Positions 17,763 to 25,543 of a DNA stretch of 64,000 bases are shown in pieces. Source of the stretch: Clostridium manihotivorum (lineage in GTDB: Bacteria; Bacillota; Clostridia; Clostridiales; Clostridiaceae); the NCBI RefSeq assembly GCF_004015185.1, contig NZ_CP025746.1, positions 1,505,776-1,569,775 of the forward strand. Direction: 5' to 3'. The notes beneath the pieces are model-generated. The model was not told the origin of the DNA. It was given only the letters and a program-made list of their open reading frames with translations, and did no database searches. The translations under genes were made by a program, and so were the position numbers. Numbering within the stretch: position 1 is the first letter of the stretch; every line of letters begins with the position of its first letter.

Positions 17763-17866
17763 ATAGATGTACCACTTCATATTAAAATTTGTATTTCTAA
17801 GTTTTTCTCAGAATCCAAAGAATTTAAAGATATAATTTGTATTGAATTGGAGCATCTTTAGTAATC
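17763..17866 (+). repeat. Family IV candidate repeat, copy 2
   Basis: See the copy at 17162. The stretch begins ATAGATGTACCACTTCATAT and ends GAATTGGAGCATCTTTA. A short related piece (AAAGATGTACCGCTTCGATC) is seen near 47749, without a clear second end. Confidence 0.4.
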
Positions 17867-17885
17867 TGTTGAGCCTGGCAGCTAT

Positions 17886-18767
17886 CTACATCATCTCTCT
17901 AGAAAGCTTCAAGAATGCCTTTAGAGCAGGGGAAAGCCACTTGTCCTTATGATAAAGCACTTGAGATACTATACCAAAATCAGGACCAGACCAGTTTAGA
18001 GCGATTAACCTTCCATTATTTAATTCCTCTTCAACGGCTACCTTTGGTAAGAGGGTAACGCCAAGACCGCTCATAGTGAATTGCTTTATTGCTTGAACAC
18101 TACCGGTTTCTAATACAACATTTGCTTTGAGATTTAAGCTGTTTAACATATTCTCAAACACAGCTCTATAGCTACAGCCAAGTTCTGTTAATATAAGAGG
18201 TTCCTTGGCTATATCTTCTGGAAGTACCTCAGACTTATCTATTAGGTGATGGCCAGGTGCTGTTAATAGAAGCATAGGCTCATCGAAGGATATTTCTGTT
18301 ATGAAGTCTTCGGATTCTATTCTGGTTCCAAGAGAAAAGGCTACATCTATAAAGTTGTCACGGAGAAAGTGTCTGAAATCTGTGCAATTGCCAAATTTCA
18401 TAGAGACTTCTACATTTGGGTAAAGCCTTCTATATTCTTTTAATATTTCAGGCAGTCTTAATACACATAGAGACTCGGCAGCACCTATGGTAAGAACTCC
18501 ACTGGGAACTTCTTCGCTGGTTAAAACATTCTTAATCTCAGAAGAAAGCTTTAGCATTTGCTTTGCATAGGGAAGCAGCTTTTTTCCTTGATGAGTTAGG
18601 GTAATGCTTTTACCTATTCTCTCAAAAAGTTTTACCCCTAATTCGTTTTCTAAAAGCTTTATTTGTGTAGTTATGGTAGATTGGGCGTAGCCAAGAGAGT
18701 CAGCGGCTTGAGTAAAGCTTTGTAGTTTGCATATAGTAACAAAGGAATTTAATTGTTTCAAATCCAT
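17886..18767 (-). CDS. LysR-family transcriptional regulator
   Basis: 293 residues with the N-terminal winged helix-turn-helix MDLKQLNSFVTICKLQSFTQ and AADSLGYAQSTITTQIKLLE, then the LysR substrate-binding region (GVLTIGAAESLCVLRLPEIL, LGVTLLPKVAVEEEL). It is transcribed away from asd at 18946, the usual LysR layout in which the regulator controls the divergent gene and itself. The effector is not deducible; no cysteine or lysine genes other than asd are close. RBS GGAGATGATATT before the ATG. Confidence 0.93.
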   Translation of the reverse strand: MDLKQLNSFVTICKLQSFTQAADSLGYAQSTITTQIKLLENELGVKLFERIGKSITLTHQGKKLLPYAKQMLKLSSEIKNVLTSEEVPSGVLTIGAAESLCVLRLPEILKEYRRLYPNVEVSMKFGNCTDFRHFLRDNFIDVAFSLGTRIESEDFITEISFDEPMLLLTAPGHHLIDKSEVLPEDIAKEPLILTELGCSYRAVFENMLNSLNLKANVVLETGSVQAIKQFTMSGLGVTLLPKVAVEEELNNGRLIALNWSGPDFGIVSQVLYHKDKWLSPALKAFLKLSREMM

Positions 18768-18840
18768 AATATCATCTCCATAGTATTATCAAAAAAATTG
18801 AACATATCAATCGAAACTTTCAATTTTACTAATATCTACA

Positions 18841-18856
18841 TACATGATACCATGTA
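18841..18856. promoter_or_regulatory. 16-bp palindrome between lysR gene and asd, possible operator
   Basis: TACATGATACCATGTA has perfect 6-bp arms (TACATG/CATGTA) around ATAC and lies mid-way in the divergent spacer. LysR proteins bind dyads of T-N11-A type, so this is a plausible site, but a 16-bp dyad in AT-rich DNA can arise by chance. Confidence 0.35.
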
Positions 18857-18945
18857 TTTACAGAGAAATACAGAATCAAACCTAATAAACTATATTTTTA
18901 TTTTGAATACAATATACTGAGTGAATTTAATAGGAGTGAAGAAAT

Positions 18946-20022
18946 ATGAGTGAAAAATTAAGAGTAGGTCTTATAGGTGGAACAGGAATGGTAGGTCAGA
19001 GACTAGCTATTCTTTTAGAAGATCATCCTTGGTTCGAGGTTAAGGTTATAGCTGCTAGTAGAAGATCAGCTGGAGTAACCTATGAAGAAGCTGTTAAGGA
19101 TAGATGGAAGATGGCAAAGGCTATTCCAGAAGCTTTGAAAACTATTGTAGTAAAAGATGGTGCTGAGGTAGAGGAAATCTCTAAAGAGGTAGATTTTGTT
19201 TTTTGCGCCGTATCTCTTAGTAAGGAAAAAACAAAGGAGCTTGAGGAAGCTTATGCAAAGCATGAAGTGCCAGTAGTCTCTTGTAACTCAGCTAATAGAA
19301 TGGTTAAGGATGTTCCTATGGTTATACCAGAAATAAATGGAGATCATATCGAGATAATAAAAAGTCAAAGAGAAAGACTTGGAACTAAAAAAGGCTTCAT
19401 TGCTGTAAAACCTAATTGTTCCATTCAAAGCTATGTGCCTGCCATCAGTGCACTAAGAGAATATAATCCAAAGTCAATTTTAGCATGTACCTATCAAGCT
19501 ATATCTGGAGCTGGTAAGAACTTTGAAGACTGGCCAGAAATGCTTGACAATGTTATCCCATATATAGGTGGAGAAGAAGAAAAGAGCGAAAATGAACCAT
19601 TAAAGATATGGGGACAGATAAAGGATGGAAAGATAGAAGATACGAGCTCACCAGTTATAACAACTCAATGTATAAGAGTTCCAGTTACTGATGGACATCT
19701 AGCTGCAGTATTTGTAAGTTTTGAAAATAAGCCTTCAAAGGAAGAGATAATTAAGTTATGGGAAAACTTTAATATACCTGAAGCAGTTAAGAATCTCCCA
19801 AGTGCTCCAAAGAAGTTCCTTCATTACTTTGAGGAAGCAGATAGACCTCAGACTAAGCTAGACAGAAATTTTGAAAATGGTATGGGAATATCTATGGGAA
19901 GGCTTAGAGAGGATAAGGTTTATGATTATAAATTTGTATGTCTTTCTCATAATACCTTAAGAGGAGCAGCAGGTGGGGCAGTTCTTATTGCAGAACTATT
20001 AAAGGCTCAAGGATATCTATAA
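18946..20022 (+). CDS. asd: Aspartate-semialdehyde dehydrogenase
   Basis: Reduces aspartyl phosphate to aspartate semialdehyde on the way to lysine, diaminopimelate, threonine and methionine. The NADP-binding motif is VGLIGGTGMVGQRLAILLED at the start. The active-site Cys is in VKPNCSIQSYVPA, and CTYQAISGAGKNFEDWPEM and the C-terminal SHNTLRGAAGGAVL follow. This is the archaeal/fungal-like branch of the family (358 residues), not the common Gram-negative form. No lysine riboswitch was seen upstream. RBS AATAGGAGTGAAG. Confidence 0.95.
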   Translation: MSEKLRVGLIGGTGMVGQRLAILLEDHPWFEVKVIAASRRSAGVTYEEAVKDRWKMAKAIPEALKTIVVKDGAEVEEISKEVDFVFCAVSLSKEKTKELEEAYAKHEVPVVSCNSANRMVKDVPMVIPEINGDHIEIIKSQRERLGTKKGFIAVKPNCSIQSYVPAISALREYNPKSILACTYQAISGAGKNFEDWPEMLDNVIPYIGGEEEKSENEPLKIWGQIKDGKIEDTSSPVITTQCIRVPVTDGHLAAVFVSFENKPSKEEIIKLWENFNIPEAVKNLPSAPKKFLHYFEEADRPQTKLDRNFENGMGISMGRLREDKVYDYKFVCLSHNTLRGAAGGAVLIAELLKAQGYL

Positions 20023-20152
20023 TAGGTAATTTTATTCTAATAAAACAGTATTTTTAACAAATTAATTATATCACTAGACTTATGCACTAAATTGAGAATT
20101 ATTTAAAGCATTCTATATTTATTAAAAAGCTATTTTTCACAATTTATAGAGT

Positions 20153-20256
20153 TCCTATAGGTATCCAACTTCAACTATTAATTTATGCGTGCCTGATAAT
20201 CCCCAGAAGCCGGGATTATCAAACATTTATAAATTAAGTTTTCGTAAAGGATACCT
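20153..20256 (-). repeat. Family I palindromic repeat, copy B1
   Basis: Ends GGTATCC and GGATACC are exactly complementary. They differ from the GGGAACC/GGTTCCC ends of other copies, which is a compensatory pair of changes. Apical stem TGATAATCCC/GGGATTATCA. It forms a tandem pair with B2. Confidence 0.85.
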
Positions 20257-20347
20257 AAAACTCAACTATTGATTTATACGTGACTGATGATCACCTGAAG
20301 TGGGGATTTTATAACAAGTATAAATTAAGTTTTGATATAGGAACTCT
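20256..20347 (-). repeat. Family I palindromic repeat, copy B2
   Basis: Second member of the B pair, with CTCAACTATTGATTTATACG on the left and ACAAGTATAAATTAAGTTTT on the right, running into ATATAGGAACTC. The pair as a whole is flanked by GAGTTCCTATAG (20149) and ATATAGGAACTC (20335), inverted copies of each other, as if two units made one larger palindrome. The remainder of 20023-20461 shows no gene. Confidence 0.75.
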
Positions 20348-20461
20348 TTAGTTGGAGAGTAGCTTTTTTACTGTCTAGGAAAGTATAAAGTCTTTAATTA
20401 GACAAACATAGCAATATCAAGGCTTTATAGTATCTATTTAGTGTAAACAGTACTAAATAAA

Positions 20462-21553
20462 TCAGGAGGTTTCAAGATTAAGTTTCTTTATTCTCAATTG
20501 AGCTACAATAATAGTAGCCATAGGTATTATAACTTGAAAAGGAAAAGCATAATATTTATATACTTCTGTAGCCCAACGATACATTTCCATAGAGCTATCG
20601 TATATTATGTAGGAAAAGTAGCTCATGAGAAGGCCTGTTTGTATTAAAAGTGATTTGTAGCTGTTAAGATTAAATATTTTACTTAATCCATTGCTGGCAG
20701 CTATTAGACAGAAGTTAGTCTTTATAAAAATAGAACTTACAAAAACTATTGCAACGGAAACTTCCAAACGCTGAAGCAACTCTCCAACATGAATTCTACT
20801 TATAGCCACATAAGCAGGGAAATATAGTATGCCTACGGAACTAGGACCTAGTATCAGTAAATTTCTAACTGAAGTAAATAGTATGATTGAGCCTGCAATC
20901 AATACTCCTTTTAGTAATGCTTTGAAGGCGGAAGAACGTTCCTTTAAACAAGAAAATGTGCCAGTTAAGACTACGATTTCAGCAAAGGGAAAGGAGAAGG
21001 TTGAAAAGGCGCCTCTAAATATATCCTTTGGGTTTTCTCCTATGGGCTTTAGATAGTGAAAGGACATCTGAGGTATTGAAATAAGTGCTATTAGGGCTAT
21101 AACTGTTAAGCACATTATGAATAGCATCCTTGAACTTCTAGCTAATACCTCCACTCCTCTTGTAGAGCTCCAAATTACTATCAAAGTCATAAACATAGTT
21201 GTAACTATCATAGGGGTTTCTGGTAGTGCTAAGGTATTCATAAATTCTGCGAAATTACGAATTACTAGAGCACCAAGATGAAAGAAGTACCATGTATATA
21301 ATATGCAGAAAAATCTTCCTAGATATTTTCCGTACAATATTAAAAATATATCGAATAGATCCTTTTTAGGAAATAAATATAGAAGCTTACTGTATATATA
21401 AACCATAGGAAGAGTCATGATTAGTCCTAGTATGATTGCTAACCAGCTATTATTTTTAGCTTCTCCAGCAGTACCTAATATTAAGGTGCTGCCAAATATA
21501 AATAAAATAACAATAGTTACTGCATAACTATCGTAAACTACTTCTTTTTCCAT
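20462..21553 (-). CDS. Spore germinant receptor B subunit (GerKB family)
   Basis: Intact 363-residue B subunit of receptor locus 3. About ten hydrophobic helices, with GSTLILGTAGEAKNNSW, STRGVEVLARSSRML and the central FSTFSFPFAEIVVLTGTF matching the B genes at 5934 and 10418. It is the promoter-distal gene of a minus-strand A-C-D-B locus in which A and C are interrupted. If those breaks are real, this protein has lost its own partners and could act only with subunits of the other loci. Confidence 0.9.
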   Translation of the reverse strand: MEKEVVYDSYAVTIVILFIFGSTLILGTAGEAKNNSWLAIILGLIMTLPMVYIYSKLLYLFPKKDLFDIFLILYGKYLGRFFCILYTWYFFHLGALVIRNFAEFMNTLALPETPMIVTTMFMTLIVIWSSTRGVEVLARSSRMLFIMCLTVIALIALISIPQMSFHYLKPIGENPKDIFRGAFSTFSFPFAEIVVLTGTFSCLKERSSAFKALLKGVLIAGSIILFTSVRNLLILGPSSVGILYFPAYVAISRIHVGELLQRLEVSVAIVFVSSIFIKTNFCLIAASNGLSKIFNLNSYKSLLIQTGLLMSYFSYIIYDSSMEMYRWATEVYKYYAFPFQVIIPMATIIVAQLRIKKLNLETS

Positions 21554-21573
21554 GGTACACCACCTTTGATAAT

Positions 21574-21792
21574 TTATAGTTTTAAAATAAATTTGATTAA
21601 GTGTTCTAAAGGTTTTGCTGGACTTGGGAGGTTAATATTAAAGGTTATTAATACTGCTATAATAAAGGATATAAAACATAGAGCTGAGCTAACATAAAAA
21701 TCCTTCTTTAATCCTTGTTTTAATAAGCTTATCTGATCAAAAAACACTATAGTAATGTAAAATAAAATAACTAAAATTATCATTCTAATCAC
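21574..21792 (-). CDS. Small two-helix membrane protein of ger locus 3 (D-protein-like)
   Basis: 72 residues, two hydrophobic helices (about 4-18 and 32-52) and a Lys-rich C-terminal segment. It is related to the small protein at 10166-10381 in both sequence (VSSALCFISFIIAVL against VSSVLIFLAFIVSVL) and position between the C and B genes. It overlaps the C gene by 8 bp. The pattern supports a small accessory subunit that travels with the A-C-B set. Confidence 0.75.
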   Translation of the reverse strand: MIRMIILVILFYITIVFFDQISLLKQGLKKDFYVSSALCFISFIIAVLITFNINLPSPAKPLEHLIKFILKL

Positions 21793-22931
21793 CTATTATT
21801 ATTGGTTTAGAGGTAGTAGCGCTATTTTTTATATTTATTTTGGAAGTTACGGACACCTGCGCCTTTGGAAACAGCGAATTCCAGTTAGATGCAATGTCTT
21901 TCCATGCAGTAGGTTTTTCCTCGTGTATTTTTAAACCAAAACCTAGAATATCCGAACCATATTCGTCTTGTATCTTCCTTACAGAATTATATATTGATTG
22001 TTCAAGCATAATAGAAGTGTCCTTTTCTAAAGAGCGTTTCTCCTGTTCAGTGTGAAAGTTTATTCTTGGTTGATCCTCAGCTAGAGCTACCCAAGTCTCC
22101 GTAGAAATATTAATTTTAATACTATCGTTTTCTATAACAGGTTTTACTACTGTTTTATTTTTAAATATTTCCAAGGCAATTGGGTTTTCATTATTTAGGT
22201 AGAAGGTTAAAATGCCCCCCTTAATCTTGTTTAGAGCAAATAGCAGGTACTTAGTAGTAGTTCCATCTATCATTCCAACTAGATGATCTTTCTTAAATAA
22301 AGCAAGCCCCTCTATGCCTGGAGTTAGGGTTTCATTTTTTTTGTTTAGTATCACTCTTGGGGCAGAAGCACTTTTACCTTCTTGCATTAGGCTGTCAATA
22401 AAGTCCCAAAGATCAAGAATAGGAGCTCTTGAAGCTATTTTTTTCGTTTTTAAGCTGGTTGGCAAGATCTAAGGAAATTATTTTTGAATCTCTTGATGGA
22501 GATGTAAGTATCTCCTTAGCGGTTTTTTCACCTGATACTAGCAAATACATATCAGTTCTGATTTCAGCATCCCTAACAAACCAATCTATAATATCGCTAA
22601 CTCCATCTCGAGCTATTGATTCGCTAATAATTATGCATTTTGCATGGCTCCAATATAGTTTTTTATTATTGACAGTAATCATATTTCTAGCGATATCAAA
22701 CATGGATTTGCCTGTTAGTGTAATGTATTCTGCTTTATTTGCCATAGTTTTTTCAGCTTTTATTTTGATTATTTCTACCGTTAACTCATATTCATCACCA
22801 GAGTTTACCTTATCTATAGCCACTCCTGATACCACGGACATGCTTTCAATCTCTCTATAGTTCCAACAGCTGGTTAGATTAAGGGTAATAGAAAGTATTA
22901 ATAAAATAGAAATAAATTTAAATATCTTCAT
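21785..22931 (-). pseudogene. Spore germinant receptor C subunit, frameshifted
   Basis: A GerAC-type lipoprotein gene split over two frames. The first part has a signal and lipobox (LNLTSCWNYREIESMSVVSG) and runs to the family's LANQLKNEK; the remainder (IASRAPILDLWDFIDSL and on to the C-terminal SDILGFGLKIHEEK) continues in another frame. The shift falls at a run of seven A on the coding strand near 22438-22444. With six A the frame would continue as NEKIASRAP. This could be a true mutation, a slippage site or a sequencing error. The 5' end overlaps the A gene by 4 bp (ATGA). Confidence 0.85.
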
Positions 22932-24466
22932 TTTTTAGCCCTGCTTCTATTTATAATTTTACCTTTTACAGAGATTTTAAATTCTTTTAAATTAAGCTGC
23001 CACCAAGGCCCTCTTATGGCTGAGTCTATTATGGTTTCAGAGCTTATACTTCCAACGGTATTCATATACCCTACGCCAAAGGATCTTAAACTCATAAGGT
23101 ATACTATAAGCACTATTACTCCAAATAAATAGCCATATACTCCAAGGAAGGCGGATAATATAAGGAATATGAACCTCACTACTATTGATGCACCTATTAT
23201 TTTCATGTTTATAAGTCCTACTATACCTGTTAAGCCAACTACTATAACCATAGGAGCACTAACTAATCTTGCATCTACTGCGGCTTGACCTAGAACTAAG
23301 GCACCTACTATGCTTATAGCTTCACCTATATCAGAAGGAAGCCTAGTACCTGCTTCTCTTAGTACCTCGAAGACCAAAATCATAATTATTGATTCTAATA
23401 CTGTTGGTAAAGGTACGCTTTCTCTAGAGGCATATATACTTAGTAGAAGGTTAGTTGGTATCATCTCTTGATTATAAGTTACTAAAGATAGATAAAGAGC
23501 AGGAATAGATATTGAAAGTATAAAGCTAGCAATTCTTAAAATTCTATTGAAGGACATGAAGATAAAGTTATTATAATAATCTTCAGCTACCTGAAAGTAC
23601 TCTATAAATAAAAATGGAACTGTAAGTGCAAAAGGGCTTCCATCAATCATTATTCCAACTCTTCCTTCTAATAGCTTCCCAACTAAAACATCTGGACGTT
23701 CTGTACTGCCAACAGTTTCAAAAGGAGAAAGCGGAGCATCATTAATAAATTCTTGTATGTATTCTGTGCTTATTATGCTATTAATAGAAATAGAGTCTAA
23801 TCTATTTATGACCTCCTGTAGAATTTTATCTTGAACTATGCCATCTATATAGCACAAACATATGGTGGTATTAGTGTCTGCACCAATCTGTTTGAAATGG
23901 AATTTCAAATTAGGATTTTTAGCTCTTCGCCTTATAAGCGTAAGATTTATCATGAGACACTATGTAAAACCTTCCTTTGGACCTCGAATAGATTTTTCTG
24001 AGCCTGGTTCAGAAATTGCTCTAGTTTTAAAATCTCTTGAATTTACTATTAATAATGATGAGGAACCATCAATTAAGACTAAAGTATCACCAGCGGTAAT
24101 GCAATTTAAAATCTCATTGATATCATTAGAACTTTTTATATCACCAGAGGGCATTACTTGGCTTAATAGTTTTTGAAATAATGCGTCTCCTTGAATCTCG
24201 ATTGTAAGATCGGCATTCAAGATAGGCTTTATAATGTTTTCACTCATATAGTCGTTGCTGACCATTCCATCGATATAAATTATGGAACATTTTAATGAAG
24301 GCATCTTAGGATTTTCGATATTACGTATCCTTAAGGTATCATCCTTTGAAAAAATTTCTTTAAGTAGCTTAGTATTTTCCTGTAAAGATGATGTTAGTTG
24401 TCTACTATATAGCGATTTTTTTTCATTGCTATTATTGGAAGTATTATCAGTATTCAATAGCATCAT
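22928..24466 (-). pseudogene. Spore germinant receptor A subunit with in-frame stop
   Basis: GerA-type A subunit gene interrupted by TAG at 23960-23962. The family segment GPREGFTENIQTN reads here GPKEGFT, stop, CLMIN, then NLTLIRRRAKNPN, with the frame kept and the same number of codons. So the break is a local replacement of about five codons, not a frameshift. Both halves are otherwise well preserved, including SRESVPLP and EVLREAGTRLP. The start is at the ATG pair at 24466/24463 after TATAGGAGTG. A restart at the internal ATG (23953) is possible, but its nearest GGAAGG lies about 16 bp away. Confidence 0.85.
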
Positions 24467-24575
24467 CACTCCTATAATCAATTCTTATAGGTAGTGTACC
24501 TCATATTTTTTCTGTTATACGTTGTTAATTAAATAGAGATGGTACTTTGGGATGACAAGTTAGTATTCAAACATG

Positions 24576-24603
24576 GGTAATCTTACAGTTCTGTAAGATT
24601 ACC
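24576..24603. other. Perfect palindromic hairpin upstream of the ABC exporter
   Basis: GGTAATCTTACAG and CTGTAAGATTACC are exact complements around TT, followed by TTTTATA. It lies between the divergent ger locus 3 and the exporter operon and could be an operator or a terminator. The operon's own terminator at 28073 shares the core TCTTACAG. Apart from the promoter at 24766, nothing else was seen in 24467-24844. Confidence 0.6.
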
Positions 24604-24765
24604 TTTTATATTGTAAGACAGAGGACATAGAGTTGAAGAAAGATAATGGATATAATTAGAACATAGTCTGAAGTGAGGCTTAAACAAATCACAGTTTATG
24701 TTTAGTTGTTTTACTAGAGTTAGATGTGAACAGTTGACTTCAATAATTATGTTTAGTGCAGCATG

Positions 24766-24794
24766 TTGATAGGCTAAGTACAGGATTATACAAT
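24766..24794 (+). promoter_or_regulatory. Sigma-A promoter of the ABC exporter
   Basis: TTGATA, a 17-bp spacer and TACAAT, ending 50 bp before the start codon of the ATPase gene. It lies downstream of the palindrome at 24576, so that palindrome would not be in the transcript. Confidence 0.6.
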
Positions 24795-24844
24795 AATATA
24801 TCAAGCTTTAGGTATATAAAAAAATTAAGGGAGAGATTTATAAT

Positions 24845-25531
24845 ATGGAAATATTAAGGGTGGAAAATTTGAATAAAACCTATGGAAAAGACAACAACAA
24901 GGTAGAGGCTCTTAAAGATGTAAGTTTAACGGTAAATAAAGGAGAGTTTGTGGCTATAGTAGGGGCTTCTGGTTCTGGAAAGAGCACTTTGCTTCATCTT
25001 TTAGGAGGGCTGGATCTACCAACCAGCGGTAAGGTAATTATAGATGGTGAAAGTATATATGATTATAAGGAAGAAAAGCTAGCTATATTTAGAAGAAGGA
25101 AGATAGGTTTCATATTTCAGTTCTTCAATCTTATACCAGTACTAGATGTAGAAGAAAATATAGCACTTCCAGCACTTTTAGACAATGAAAAGATAGATAA
25201 GAATTATTTGGATGAGATAGTAGAGATATTGGGACTGACTGATAGAAAAGGACACTTACCTTCAGAACTTTCAGGTGGCCAGCAGCAGAGAGTATCAATA
25301 GGAAGAGCTCTTTTAAATAAACCTTCAATAATACTAGCAGATGAGCCAACAGGAAATCTTGATAGTAAGAACTCAAAAGAAGTAATAGAACTTTTAAGAT
25401 TTACTGCAAGAAAGTACAATCAAACCTTAATACTAATAACTCATGATGTAAATATTGCAGCTATGGCAGATAGAGTAATCACTATTGAGGATGGAGCCAT
25501 AATTTCTGATAAAACATTAAAGAGTAATTAA
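24845..25531 (+). CDS. ABC transporter ATP-binding protein (MacB/LolD class)
   Basis: 228-residue ATPase with Walker A GASGSGKSTLLHLLGG, the Q-loop region FIFQFFNLIPVLDVEENI, signature LSGGQQQRVSIGRALL, Walker B IILADEPTGNLD and the switch histidine in LILITHDVNIA. The class pairs with FtsX-domain permeases that act as mechanotransmitters in peptide and antibiotic resistance or lipoprotein handling. Its permease follows 12 bp downstream. RBS AAGGGAGAG. Confidence 0.95.
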   Translation: MEILRVENLNKTYGKDNNKVEALKDVSLTVNKGEFVAIVGASGSGKSTLLHLLGGLDLPTSGKVIIDGESIYDYKEEKLAIFRRRKIGFIFQFFNLIPVLDVEENIALPALLDNEKIDKNYLDEIVEILGLTDRKGHLPSELSGGQQQRVSIGRALLNKPSIILADEPTGNLDSKNSKEVIELLRFTARKYNQTLILITHDVNIAAMADRVITIEDGAIISDKTLKSN

Positions 25532-25543
25532 GGGGGAAAAGCG

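Noticed and set aside
18903..18931. TTGAAT-N17-TTTAAT as the asd promoter
   Set aside because: It ends at the ribosome site, leaving almost no leader; a promoter further upstream is more likely.
22429..22860. 143-codon plus-strand frame opposite the third C gene
   Set aside because: The minus strand encodes recognisable GerAC sequence through the same bases; the plus frame has no ribosome site or family likeness.
23953..23962. Programmed read-through or recoding at the TAG in the third A gene
   Set aside because: No stimulatory structure is evident, five neighbouring codons also depart from the family, and the adjacent C gene is broken too, so decay is simpler.
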